A stretch of DNA of 47,624 nt from Chitiniphilus eburneus (GCF_005048205.1 NZ_SUMF01000024.1:1-47624); one strand, 5' to 3'; counted from the stretch's first letter, positions 34,658 to 43,485 are shown. Notes: a model not told the origin generated them from the sequence alone. Numbers and translations: made by a program.

Positions 34658-36279
34658 AGACCAACGTCTACGCCAACGATCTGGAGATCGCCTGCAAGGC
34701 GGCCAAGACCGACGGCAAATCGATCGCCGCCTTTCCCGATCCATGCTGGAGCCCACCCGCGCCCAGCGCCGGCCCCATCGTGATTCCCTATCCCAATACG
34801 GCCTACGCCAAGGACATCACCAAGGGCACCACCAGCGTGCTGATCGCGAAGAAGGAGGTGGCGGTCGAGGACCGCTCGTACTTTGCCACCAGTACCGGCA
34901 ACGAGGCGGCCACCCAGGCTTTCCAGAAAGGGGCCAAGACCCGGGTGATCAAGGGCAAGGCGTATTTCACCAAATGGTCGCTGGACGTGATCTTCGAAGG
35001 GCTGGGCGTGGCGCGCCACACCGACATGACGTCCCACAACCACGGCTCGCAGCCCAGCAACACGCCGCCCACCTATTACATGGACGACGCGTCCACCAAG
35101 AAGGCCTGCAAGGAAGACAAGGAAAAGCTGGAGAAAAAATGCGCTGACGATGAGGAAAAGCGCAAGAAACGCAAGAAGAGCAAGACCTTGCCGTCCACCA
35201 AATCCGACAAGAATTCGGGCTCCTGGGTGTTGAACCACTGCGACGGGCTGTTCATCAAGCCTTCCAGCGTCAAGGAATTCCAGGATTGGGTCGATGACGT
35301 CGATGATTTCCCGGCCAAGGCCTGGGGTCAGATCGAGGACATCGCCAAGCAAAAGGTGGTCGAGAAGCTGGAAAAGGAAGCCGCCGAGTTCGCCGCCAAG
35401 AAAGCGGCCGCCTTCGCGGCGCGGCGCGGGCTGACTGGCTGGATTCCCATCATCGGCCAGGTGATCGCCGTGGCCGATGCGGTGTATACCGGCGTCCAGG
35501 CCTACCAGATGTACGACGAATTCAAGACCCAGGTCGCCGAGATCAAGGATACGGTGCAGCGGCTGAAGGATGCCGCGAGCAAGGTGCAGGACACCTTCAA
35601 GAAGTACGACATCAAGAAGCTCACCGACATCAACAGCGACCAGGCCCAGGCGCTGATGAGCGATGTGCAGACCGCGCTGGCCGCGGCCGACGCCTGCCTG
35701 CGCGCGCGCAAGTGCACGCTGGTGCCCTACAGCAAGTCGGGCACCAACATCGCCAACTGGGCGGGGCAGGGCTGCTGCCCGGGGCAGACCGGGCACCACC
35801 TGTTGCCCGATTCGATGTTCCGCGATCCCAGCCCGGCGGTGAAACAGAAGGCGTTCGATAGCTGGAAGAGCAGCTACACCGGCAAAAAGGACAAATCGCT
35901 GCTCAAGCTCAGCGATATGCCGCGCGACAAGCTACCCAAGGACAAATGCTGGGAGGGGTACTCCGAAGCCGGCGCGCCCACCATCTGCCTCGAGGGAACG
36001 ACCAACAGCCACGGCTCGCACGGGGCGGCGCATGCCGCGACCAAGAAGGTGATGGAACTGCATCGGGCCAAGCCGACCATGGATTACGAAACGGCGCGCG
36101 ACGAAATGGCCAATATGGTGAGCGTGGCCTTTGGCTGCGACAAAAAATGCATCAAGGCGCAACTGGACGAGTACTACAAGGATGCGCACAAGTGCGGCGG
36201 GCTGGACAAAGCCAAGGTGCGTCCGCATTCGGGGATGGCGGGCGGTGGCAGTGTATTGCCGAGTGGCGGGGACGCCTAA
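34654..36279 (+). CDS. T6SS effector: PAAR-like (DUF4150) domain fused to a GHH/HNH nuclease toxin
   Basis: 541 residues. Residues 1-130 are a DUF4150 PAAR-like domain (KTNVYANDLEIACKAAKTDG, IPYPNTAYAKD, THNHGS-type end) that caps the VgrG needle. A Lys/Glu/Cys-rich linker follows (about 145-185), then a hydrophobic segment at 259-287 and a coiled helical region. The toxin part has GHH at 380-382 (GQTGHHLLPDSMF) and HGSHGAAHAATKKVM near 453-467, the His-rich core of Tox-GHH2 HNH/endonuclease VII-type nucleases. It would cut DNA in the cytoplasm of a rival cell. Start fixed by the ATGA overlap. Confidence 0.88.
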   Translation: MKTNVYANDLEIACKAAKTDGKSIAAFPDPCWSPPAPSAGPIVIPYPNTAYAKDITKGTTSVLIAKKEVAVEDRSYFATSTGNEAATQAFQKGAKTRVIKGKAYFTKWSLDVIFEGLGVARHTDMTSHNHGSQPSNTPPTYYMDDASTKKACKEDKEKLEKKCADDEEKRKKRKKSKTLPSTKSDKNSGSWVLNHCDGLFIKPSSVKEFQDWVDDVDDFPAKAWGQIEDIAKQKVVEKLEKEAAEFAAKKAAAFAARRGLTGWIPIIGQVIAVADAVYTGVQAYQMYDEFKTQVAEIKDTVQRLKDAASKVQDTFKKYDIKKLTDINSDQAQALMSDVQTALAAADACLRARKCTLVPYSKSGTNIANWAGQGCCPGQTGHHLLPDSMFRDPSPAVKQKAFDSWKSSYTGKKDKSLLKLSDMPRDKLPKDKCWEGYSEAGAPTICLEGTTNSHGSHGAAHAATKKVMELHRAKPTMDYETARDEMANMVSVAFGCDKKCIKAQLDEYYKDAHKCGGLDKAKVRPHSGMAGGGSVLPSGGDA

Positions 36280-36301
36280 AAGCTGGTTCAAGGATAACGT
36301 G

Positions 36302-37648
36302 ATGGAAATGATTTGCGACAAAGAGCGCTACGAGCGCTTTTTCAAAGGCTTTACCGTTTATGACTGTGCGGTTGGCTACGACAACACGCGCTACTGCTTC
36401 ATCCTGGTCGAGGCCACCGATTCCCCGCACCGCGATCCGTTGCCCCGCACGCGTTTTCTGTTTGCGCGGATGGAACGCCCGATGGAACGGCGTTTCTATT
36501 TTCAGGAGGCGGACTATTTCGACTTCACGCGGGTGGCCTATGCCGAGCTGGATGGTCAGTCGGAGTTCGTGGCCGTGGATATGGAAAGGCATGTTTTCCG
36601 GTATGACGCGCCTGCGGCCAATGTAGAGCAGGACATTCCCCCTCAGATTCCCGATTCCGAATACTGGTGGTCGCCAACGAAGGTGACCCGGATTGCCGGA
36701 CGGTCGGTGGTGGCCGGTACGGCGCGGCAGTTACGCATCCGGCATGGTGCCGATGACTGGCGGCCTTTCCCCGCCTCGCCGCCCGTCCCCGAAAGGCTGG
36801 CCAAGGAAGGCAAAGGCATACTGGAAACCGGCTTCGAGGATGTGGCCGGGTTTGCCGAGGACGATGTTTACGCCGTCGGCGGCGCCGGCGATGTCTGGCA
36901 CTTCAACGGCAAGGCCTGGCGGCAGATCGATTTCCCCTCCAACGAACTGCTCTACACCGTGTGCTGCGCCGGCGACGGCAATGTCTATATCAGCGGCAAT
37001 GGCGGCTCGCTGTGGGTGGGGCGCAACGACCGCTGGAAGCGCCTGCTGGAAGGCGGCTTCAGCCTGCCGTTCAAGGATTCGGCGTGGTTTGCCGGCCGCC
37101 TGTGGTGTGGTTCGGATAACGGCCTGTGGGTGTTGCAGGACGGCAAGCTGATCAACCCGCCCGACCAGCCGGCGGCGGTGCGCAACGCCAGCGGGGTGAT
37201 CGATGTCAGCCCGGACGGCAAGGTCATGCTGACCGCCAGCCCGCACGGCGCGGCGATCTACGACGGCAAGACCTGGACCCTGTTGTTCTCCGCGTTCGCC
37301 TTTGCCGAAAAATCGCCGCGTGCCGAAGCGCGGCAGCAACTGGGGCGCGGCCAGGAACGGCTGACCGACAACGACGACATGCAGGCGCTGCTGGACGTGA
37401 TCGGCAACGACGGCCCCGATGCCGCGCTGGCGGCGCTGGGGCAGCCCGAAACGCTGGATCTGGCCGCGCTGCGCGCGCATAGCTGGCTGCTGCTGGTGAA
37501 CGCGATCAGCGCCCAGGGCGCCTGGGATGGCTACGACGCCGTGGCCCGACGATTGATCGAGCTGGGCGCCGACGCGGACGCGGCCGACCCCGAAACCGGC
37601 ATGACCGCCCGCGCCATCGCGCAGGCGATGAACGTGTCGCTGGCATGA
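36302..37648 (+). CDS. Probable immunity protein of the GHH effector (beta-propeller-like)
   Basis: 448 residues. No signal peptide, as expected for protection against a nuclease acting in the cytoplasm. Residues about 60-350 contain repeated short beta units (DDVYAVGGAGDVWHFNGKAW, GNVYISGNGGSLWVGRNDRW, GRLWCGSDNGLWVLQDGK, AAIYDGKTWTLLF) typical of a WD40-like propeller. The last 40 residues (YDAVARRLIELGADADAADPETGMTARAIAQAM) look like one ankyrin unit. It follows the effector by 22 nt. The immunity role is inferred from position; a regulatory or adaptor role is possible. Confidence 0.75.
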   Translation: MEMICDKERYERFFKGFTVYDCAVGYDNTRYCFILVEATDSPHRDPLPRTRFLFARMERPMERRFYFQEADYFDFTRVAYAELDGQSEFVAVDMERHVFRYDAPAANVEQDIPPQIPDSEYWWSPTKVTRIAGRSVVAGTARQLRIRHGADDWRPFPASPPVPERLAKEGKGILETGFEDVAGFAEDDVYAVGGAGDVWHFNGKAWRQIDFPSNELLYTVCCAGDGNVYISGNGGSLWVGRNDRWKRLLEGGFSLPFKDSAWFAGRLWCGSDNGLWVLQDGKLINPPDQPAAVRNASGVIDVSPDGKVMLTASPHGAAIYDGKTWTLLFSAFAFAEKSPRAEARQQLGRGQERLTDNDDMQALLDVIGNDGPDAALAALGQPETLDLAALRAHSWLLLVNAISAQGAWDGYDAVARRLIELGADADAADPETGMTARAIAQAMNVSLA

Positions 37649-37688
37649 GGCGCACCGTGCTGCCATCGCGCCATGACGTGGGCGGTCA

Positions 37689-39203
37689 ATGATGCAGGCT
37701 GCGATTCCCGCCCACATCGAGCCGTTGCTGATCCGCCACGCCGAGGACGCCGCGTTCTACTGGGCGCAACTGGATGGCGCGACGCGGGCGTTCAATCTCT
37801 ACCCGGAGCGGCGCGCGCATTTCAACCGCCTGCTCGACGCGCACCTGGAAGGGCTGCTGATCGCCGAGGAACACGGCGTCGCGCCCGCGCTGAAGGCACT
37901 GGAACGCTGGGGCCAGCCGGGCGAAGCCTTTGTTGCCGCGTGGCTGGGATTGCAGTGGCGCCAGCGCGATGAGGCCGCCGTCGCGGCGGTGCTGGCACGG
38001 GTTGCCACCGCGCCGGAATCGCTGATGCGTGGCCTGATCAGCGCCGTGGCCTGGCTGCCGGCCGCGGCCCAGCCCGATGCACTCGCCTATCTGGCGCAGC
38101 GCGATGCGATCGGCCAGGTCGCCGCCTTGCGTGCCGCCGCGCTGATCGGCGCCGCGCCGGGCGGGTTCGATCCCTTCCCCGGCCTGGGGCCATTGCTCGA
38201 CGACCCCGGCGCGCAGGCATCGCCATGGGTGCGCGCCGCGGCGTGCCGCGCGCTGGCCGCCATGGCGATCCGTGCCTGGGGCGATTCGCCGCCGCATGAG
38301 CAGGCCACCGGCCCCTTGAGCAACCTGGTCGCCGCGTGGGAATCGAAATGGGTCGATGGCTTGCAGCCAACGGTCGATCACTCGCCGCCCGCCTTGCTGC
38401 GGCGGCTGCTGGACGACAGCGAGGCGCCGGTTCGCGCCGAAGCCGCGATCGGGCTGGCACGGCTGTACGGGCGTGCGCCCACCCATGCCAACCTGCTCGA
38501 TGCCCGGCGTACCTTGCGTGACGTACTGCCGCCGCAACTGGCCGAGGTGCAGCGAAGCAGCGGCGTGACGCGACAACTGGCGACGCGCCGGCTGCTGCGC
38601 TGGCTGGCCTGCCTGGCCTGGCTGACGCCGCCGGGCGACGCCGAGGCCGAAGCGATCCTGCGCGATCTGCCGCCACGCCTGGCGCTGACGTTCCTGTTGC
38701 ATCACGGCGACCTTGCCCAGTTACCGCGCATCGTCGCCTGGATGCGAGACCCCTTGCTGGCGCGCCACGCCGGCTGGGTCTGGCAGACCTTGACCGGCAT
38801 CGACCTGGAAGCGCACGGCCAGGTGATCGAATCGGATGACGTGGACGTGGACGTGGACGTGGACGTGGACGTGGCGAGCGGCGACCCGGCGGCCGGCGAT
38901 GCGGCGGCCGATGGCGCCGATCCGGTCGCGATTCAGGAGGCCCGACGCGACGAAGCCAGCGGCCTGCCCTATCCGGATGTCGCGGGAATCGCGGCCCGGC
39001 CGGCCACGCTGGCCGCCACCGGCGAACGACACCTGCTCGGCCGCCCCGCCACCCGGGAATGGTTGCGCAACGTGGTCGATGGCGATCATCCCCACGCCGT
39101 GCGGGCCATCGCCGGGCAGGGCCTGATGCTGCTTGCGCCGACCGAGGCGAACCGCACCAGGGGTTCGTTGTTTGCCGATGGCCAACGCATGGCAGCGCCC
39201 TAG
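37689..39203 (+). CDS. TIGR02270 family HEAT-repeat protein
   Basis: 504 residues. An alpha-helical repeat protein with HEAT-type units (LDDPGAQASPWVRAAACRALAAMA, LLDDSEAPVRAEAAIGLARLYG, RLLRWLACLAWLTPP). The start IPAHIEPLLIRHAEDAAFYWAQLDGA and the end HPHAVRAIAGQGLMLLAPTEANRTRGSLFADGQRM are as in TIGR02270, a family that accompanies T6SS effector loci; molecular role unknown. Residues about 384-395 are a DV dipeptide run encoded by a hexamer repeat. Cytoplasmic. Confidence 0.87.
   Translation: MMQAAIPAHIEPLLIRHAEDAAFYWAQLDGATRAFNLYPERRAHFNRLLDAHLEGLLIAEEHGVAPALKALERWGQPGEAFVAAWLGLQWRQRDEAAVAAVLARVATAPESLMRGLISAVAWLPAAAQPDALAYLAQRDAIGQVAALRAAALIGAAPGGFDPFPGLGPLLDDPGAQASPWVRAAACRALAAMAIRAWGDSPPHEQATGPLSNLVAAWESKWVDGLQPTVDHSPPALLRRLLDDSEAPVRAEAAIGLARLYGRAPTHANLLDARRTLRDVLPPQLAEVQRSSGVTRQLATRRLLRWLACLAWLTPPGDAEAEAILRDLPPRLALTFLLHHGDLAQLPRIVAWMRDPLLARHAGWVWQTLTGIDLEAHGQVIESDDVDVDVDVDVDVASGDPAAGDAAADGADPVAIQEARRDEASGLPYPDVAGIAARPATLAATGERHLLGRPATREWLRNVVDGDHPHAVRAIAGQGLMLLAPTEANRTRGSLFADGQRMAAP
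38838..38873 (+). repeat. GACGTG hexanucleotide tandem repeat inside the TIGR02270 gene
   Basis: Six perfect in-frame copies coding (Asp-Val)6 in the linker before the C-terminal part. Copy-number change would lengthen or shorten the linker by two residues per unit without a frameshift. Confidence 0.95.
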
Positions 39204-39204
39204 A

Positions 39205-39466
39205 GCGTGTCATCCAATGTTTCGCGGCAGCGCTGGGCCGAAAAAGCACCAGGCACCAGGCGCACGGCGCAGGCAACAACCGGTTATTGGCAAGGAGTGC
39301 AACGCGGTGGATGGTGTTTTTTCGGCCCAGCCCTACGGGTTCGGCGCATTTCGGGCGCCACGCGGCGTCGCAGGCCGCTTGGGGTATCCATACCGCCGCG
39401 CGTCCCGCGCCTTGCACGGCATCCCGAACTGCACCGAACGCTGTCGTGAAACATTGGATGACACGC
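39205..39466. repeat. Palindromic element C, copy C3
   Basis: 262 nt with 28-nt terminal inverted repeats (outer end GCGTGTCATCCAATGTTTCG). The core is CAACCGGTTATTGGCAAGG. It is inverted relative to C1 and otherwise nearly collinear. It starts just after the HEAT-repeat gene and ends 13 nt before the thioredoxin-like gene. Confidence 0.88.
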
Positions 39467-39479
39467 ACTAGGAACATAG

Positions 39480-39899
39480 ATGCAACCTTCCCCAGAACCC
39501 ATCGCGCTGCTGGACCCATGGACCGATGCCCGGCGCATCGCGGAACGACTGAACCAGGCCGACACCCGTGCCTGTCTGGTGCTGGGGGCGCAGGCGTGGT
39601 GCGAAAAGTGCCGCGCGCTGTACCCGGGCCTGGTCGAGGCGGCGCTGGCCGAGCAACAACGCCATCCGCTGCACCTCTGGCTGTGGCTGGACCTGGAAGA
39701 CCACGCGGAATTCATCGGCGACTATCTGCCCGAGGACCTGCCCGAGCTGCTGTGTTTCGAGCGCGGCCAACTGATCCACCGCCGCGTGCTCGAACCCGGC
39801 GCCGATCTGGCCGGGTTGCCGCCGACGGGGGCGGGCAGCGCCAACGATCCCGCCGTCGCGATCCTGCAATCGCTCCGGCAGGCCAACTGGGGTGCCTAG
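39480..39899 (+). CDS. Thioredoxin-like protein
   Basis: 139 residues. ACLVLGAQAWCEKCRALYPGLVEAAL carries the W40-C41-x-x-C44 active site on the expected helix; LHLWLWLDLEDHAEFIGDYLPEDLPELLCFERGQL fits the central thioredoxin strands, with the family's cis-Pro replaced or displaced (DLPELL). No signal peptide, so probably cytoplasmic. AGGA stands 7 nt before the ATG. It is bracketed by elements C3 and C4. A role in the T6SS island, for instance reducing a Cys-rich effector before loading, is only a guess. Confidence 0.8.
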   Translation: MQPSPEPIALLDPWTDARRIAERLNQADTRACLVLGAQAWCEKCRALYPGLVEAALAEQQRHPLHLWLWLDLEDHAEFIGDYLPEDLPELLCFERGQLIHRRVLEPGADLAGLPPTGAGSANDPAVAILQSLRQANWGA

Positions 39900-40066
39900 G
39901 GCGTGTCGTCACATGTTTCGTGGCTCAGCCCTGCGGGTTCGGCGCATTGCGGGCGCCACGCGGTGTCGCTGGCCGCTTGCGGTATCCATACCGCCGCGCG
40001 TTCAGCGCCTGGCGCGGCATCCCGAACTGCACCGAACGCTGTCGCGAAACCATTGATGACACGCCC
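39899..40066. repeat. Palindromic element C, deleted copy C4
   Basis: 168 nt. Ends GGGCGTGTCGTCACATGTTTCG and its near inverse are kept, but the central ACCGGTTATTGG core is missing. It overlaps the last base of the thioredoxin-like stop codon. Confidence 0.82.
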
Positions 40067-40132
40067 TGGCACCCGCGCCGCTTCGCCCGGGATGGCGAGG
40101 CCGGTTTCACTGATCTGACTGGACGAACTGCA

Positions 40133-41023
40133 ATGGCCACCCTTTACAAGACTACCGATGCCTTCGGCAATGTGGAGTACTCGGATCGCCCCCCGATCGA
40201 CCCTCGCGGCCGTACGGTGGAACTGGTGCCGGCGAACGGCGACCGCGCGCGCAACGCCCAGGCGGACTACCAGCAGGCCCAGGCGCTGATCGGCGAGGCG
40301 CGCAAGCGGATTCCCAAACTGCACGATTACCTGGGCTATCTGGAATACCTGCGCCACAACAACCCGAGCCGCATGGCGTCGGTCATGGCCGAGCTGAAGC
40401 GGACCGACCCGCAAGCCTGGATGGCCTTGCAGCGTTATCCCCAGTTCCGGCCGCTGGGGGAAACGATGATCGGCCTCAAGGCCGGCAGCAAGAACCTGGA
40501 AGCCGCAGCGGGCGGCGCGGCCGCGCTCCTGACCGGCAAATACGGCGGCACGCTGGAAAAATGGCTCGAGACCTCGATCCGCGACGCCATGAAGCGCGAC
40601 CGCTGGGGCCCCTATGCCGACGTGCTGGGCGGCAAGGCATCCACCTTGCCGGCCAAGGAGCCCAGCTACTCCGCCTCGCGCCTGGGCGGCTACCTGAAAG
40701 CCGAGGACGCCCGGCAGGCCCAGGCCGCTCGCAAGACCGCCCAGCAACTGAGCGCCGCCGAGGCCTCGCTGCGCGCCGCCAAGGGCGCGGCGGTGACGCG
40801 AGCGATGGGGCCGCTGGTGGACCTGGGGATCGGGGCGTTGAATCCGGAGACAATGGCGGGAATTTCAGCGATTGAAGCGATGCGGATCGGCAAACGACTG
40901 GTCGATCGCGGCATTCTCGACCCGGAGGAGGCGCTGGAGCTGCGACAACTGATGGCGAGCCAGCGATATGGCGAAGCCAATACCCTGCTGCGCAATGCGG
41001 CGCAGCGCGCGGGGCTGAAATGA
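40133..41023 (+). CDS. DUF4124-like protein, candidate T6SS effector
   Basis: 296 residues. The first 30 residues (LYKTTDAFGNVEYSDRPPIDP) match the DUF4124 beta module, normally periplasmic, but here there is no signal peptide. The rest is helical with Ala-rich stretches (about 120-135, AAAGGAAALL; 225-255, TRAMGPLVDLGIGALNPETMAGISAIEAM) that could enter a membrane. The stop overlaps the next gene, an exported ankyrin protein, by ATGA. An unexported protein coupled to exported partners is the pattern of a secreted effector with periplasmic immunity. No catalytic motif seen; the effector role is inference. Confidence 0.68.
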   Translation: MATLYKTTDAFGNVEYSDRPPIDPRGRTVELVPANGDRARNAQADYQQAQALIGEARKRIPKLHDYLGYLEYLRHNNPSRMASVMAELKRTDPQAWMALQRYPQFRPLGETMIGLKAGSKNLEAAAGGAAALLTGKYGGTLEKWLETSIRDAMKRDRWGPYADVLGGKASTLPAKEPSYSASRLGGYLKAEDARQAQAARKTAQQLSAAEASLRAAKGAAVTRAMGPLVDLGIGALNPETMAGISAIEAMRIGKRLVDRGILDPEEALELRQLMASQRYGEANTLLRNAAQRAGLK

Positions 41024-41766
41024 AGAGGGAGGTGGCTGGCAGGATGGTCTGTTTCAGGTTCGTCGTACTGCTGTGTTTGATTCCGCTCCATGGTTGTTGG
41101 GCGGGGGAAACGGTTCCGCGTGCGTGGCAGCCGCTGTGCAAGCAAGCCATCTCGCAACCCTTCAAGCCGCTGGCAGCGGGGGCTGCTGGCGACCCGTTGC
41201 TGGCCGCTGTCCGCACTGGTGCGGGCCCGGCACAGTTCAAGCCGTTGCTGGAAGCCGGGGAGCTGGATCGACCCCGCGGGGAACGTGGGTATACGGCGCT
41301 GGGCACGGCGGCGATGCTGGGCAACTGGCCCGCGGCGCAAATGCTGCTCAAGGCGGGGGCCCGCATCGATGCGCCGGGGCGCGATGGGAATACGCCGCTG
41401 CATTGGGCCCTGGTCGGCGGCCAGTTCGGCATGGCCTGCCAGTTGCTGAAATCCGGCGCGACCCTGCCAGACCCCGAACGCCATCCCACGCTGTTGCCGC
41501 TGGTGGCCTTGTCGGAATCGTTCGAGCCCGCCGCGCTGGTGGCGGACTATCTGATTGCTCATGGCTACGCGGTCGATGCCACGGCCACCGGCAATCGCGA
41601 TACGGCCTTGATGATCGCTGCGGAGCTGGGCAATCAGGCTTTGGTTACGGTGCTGCTGAAGCATGGCGCCGACGTGGGCCTGCGCAACGCGCGCGGCGAA
41701 ACCGCCGCACAGGTGGCACGCCGCGCCGGCTTCACCGAACTGGCCAGGACCATTGCCGCGCGTTGA
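41020..41766 (+). CDS. Exported ankyrin-repeat protein, candidate immunity protein (copy 1)
   Basis: 248 residues. The signal peptide ends in a lipobox-like LHGC (VCFRFVVLLCLIPLHGC), so probably a lipoprotein. Four or five ankyrin units follow (GYTALGTAAMLGNWPAAQMLLKAGARID, GNTPLHWALVGGQFGMACQLLKSGA, RDTALMIAAELGNQALVTVLLKHGADV, GETAAQVARRAGFTELARTIA). It would sit on the periplasmic side and bind a partner protein. Translationally coupled to the DUF4124-like gene and clearly paralogous to the next gene. Confidence 0.82.
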   Translation: MKREVAGRMVCFRFVVLLCLIPLHGCWAGETVPRAWQPLCKQAISQPFKPLAAGAAGDPLLAAVRTGAGPAQFKPLLEAGELDRPRGERGYTALGTAAMLGNWPAAQMLLKAGARIDAPGRDGNTPLHWALVGGQFGMACQLLKSGATLPDPERHPTLLPLVALSESFEPAALVADYLIAHGYAVDATATGNRDTALMIAAELGNQALVTVLLKHGADVGLRNARGETAAQVARRAGFTELARTIAAR

Positions 41767-41818
41767 CGGGGCGTTGCCCCAACGCGCGCTCCGGAAGGGG
41801 CGGCCCTCCGCCGGGGGA

Positions 41819-42607
41819 ATGTGGGGGGCGAAGCGGATGCGAGCCCTTGGGCGTTGCGGGCTCGCCCTGATGCTGTTCCCTGCGCTGGTCGCTGCCGGCA
41901 CACCGTTGCCCTCCTTCCTGCAAGCGTGGTGTGCCCAGGATTCCGGCGTGCGGCATCTGCCTGTACCCGCTACCGCGAGCAAGTCCACTGGCGATCCGCT
42001 GCTGGACGCGATTCTTGCCGGTGGCCCGACGAACTCGCTGGCGGAACGCATCCAGCAAGCCCGTTCGACCCTGGATGCTCCACGAGGCCAGAGTGGTGCC
42101 ACGCCACTGGTCGCTGCGGCGATGACCGATAACCGATCTGCCGCCCGATTGTTGTTGCAGGCGGGCGCAAAGGTCGATGCACCGGATCGCGATGGCGTTA
42201 CGCCGCTTCACTGCTCCTTGATGTCTCATTCGCTCGGCGTGACCTGCCAATTGCTCAAGGCCGGCGCCAGCCTGCCCGACGCGCGAAGCAACCCCGATCT
42301 GCTGCCCATGGTGGCGCTGGCCGGGAATTTCGATGGCGCCGCCGCGATGATCCGCTGGTTGCTGGAACGTGGCTACGATATCGATGCAAGAACGCCCGAT
42401 GACGAAACGGCGCTGATCGTTGCCGCTGGCATGGGTAATCGAACGCTGGTGGCATTGCTGATCGCGCATGGCGCGGATACCGCAATCCGCAATGCGGCGG
42501 GATATTCCGCCGCCGATGCGGCCCGGCTTGCCGGGCATGGGGAGTTGGCCAGGGAAATCCAGCGCCAGCAGGCAAAGCGACCGCGCCAGCCGCAGCGTGT
42601 GCAATAG
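41819..42607 (+). CDS. Exported ankyrin-repeat protein, candidate immunity protein (copy 2)
   Basis: 262 residues with a signal peptide (MRALGRCGLALMLFPALVAAG). The ankyrin section aligns unit by unit with the preceding protein (RLLLQAGAKVDAPDRDGVTPLH against QMLLKAGARIDAPGRDGNTPLH; CQLLKAGASLPD against CQLLKSGATLPD), so the pair arose by tandem duplication. It has a Lys/Arg/Gln-rich tail. The start is either ATG 41819 (GGGGGA upstream) or ATG 41837; both keep the signal peptide. Confidence 0.8.
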   Translation: MWGAKRMRALGRCGLALMLFPALVAAGTPLPSFLQAWCAQDSGVRHLPVPATASKSTGDPLLDAILAGGPTNSLAERIQQARSTLDAPRGQSGATPLVAAAMTDNRSAARLLLQAGAKVDAPDRDGVTPLHCSLMSHSLGVTCQLLKAGASLPDARSNPDLLPMVALAGNFDGAAAMIRWLLERGYDIDARTPDDETALIVAAGMGNRTLVALLIAHGADTAIRNAAGYSAADAARLAGHGELAREIQRQQAKRPRQPQRVQ

Positions 42608-42619
42608 GAAACCAGACGG

Positions 42620-43381
42620 TTGAAACCCGGTGTTCGGTTCTTGATCCATGGGGTATGCGCAGTGCTGTGGAGCATGGCGGCGCAGGCGGATGTTGCCGTT
42701 GGCGCGCGCTGTCCCGCATCGCCCGTGGCGGCATCGACGTTGATACGCTCGCTGGATGAAGCCAAGCCTGACCTCCCCGTGGAATTCGAATCCGCCCGGC
42801 CTTATCTCCGCGCGCTGGAATCTGTCGAGATGGAGGCGTTGTCGCACCTGTTGTGGCAGCGCGGCGACCCTGATGTCTGCCTGCCCGGCGCCAGCTTTCT
42901 TGCCTATGCTGCGGCGATTGGAACCACGGCACAGGTCGAGTTGCTGCTGAAACACGGCGCTCACCCCGATGCGCCGCTGGACAGCAACGGCGCCACGCCA
43001 TTGATGACGGCTATCGGGGCGGGCCGCTGGCGCAACGCCGAGGCCTTGCTCGATGCCGGCGCCAACGCCGCGCAGGCCAGCGATGGCGGGATCACCGCCT
43101 TGCACGAAATGGCGCTCGCCCGCTGTGGCAAGGCGGTGACTTGTCCGGACAAGGAGCGCCTCGCCGCGCGCCTGTTGGGCATGAAGGTGTCGGTCGATGC
43201 AGTCACGACCCGGGGCGCGACGCCGCTGATGCTTGCCGCCTTGAGCGGCGATACGGCGCTGATGAAACGATTGCTGGCGCGCGGCGCGGACCCGACATGC
43301 AGGAATGGGCAAGGCAGGACCGCGCTGGACCTGGCGGAGCAGGCGAACCAGCGGGCCGCGGCGGCGCTGCTCGCCCGGTGA
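42620..43381 (+). CDS. Exported ankyrin-repeat protein, candidate immunity protein (copy 3, diverged)
   Basis: 253 residues. The signal peptide is VRFLIHGVCAVLWSMAAQADV. Ankyrin units are at about 88-240 (FLAYAAAIGTTAQVELLLKHGAHPD, GATPLMTAIGAGRWRNAEALLDAGAN, GATPLMLAALSGDTALMKRLLARGADP, GRTALDLAEQANQRAAAALL). More distant from copies 1 and 2, and with its own Cys pairs. The start is TTG 42620 with AGGA 9 nt upstream; the first in-frame ATGs would lose the signal peptide. Last gene of the T6SS island. Confidence 0.78.
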   Translation: MKPGVRFLIHGVCAVLWSMAAQADVAVGARCPASPVAASTLIRSLDEAKPDLPVEFESARPYLRALESVEMEALSHLLWQRGDPDVCLPGASFLAYAAAIGTTAQVELLLKHGAHPDAPLDSNGATPLMTAIGAGRWRNAEALLDAGANAAQASDGGITALHEMALARCGKAVTCPDKERLAARLLGMKVSVDAVTTRGATPLMLAALSGDTALMKRLLARGADPTCRNGQGRTALDLAEQANQRAAAALLAR

Positions 43382-43485
43382 TCCTGGGCCTGGAAGGCCA
43401 GGCCCCTTGAGGCAACGTCACCCGTGGTCGTCGCCCCGGGGCGGGCGTGGTATACATGCCCATCCGGCCAGACCGGATGCGGTCG

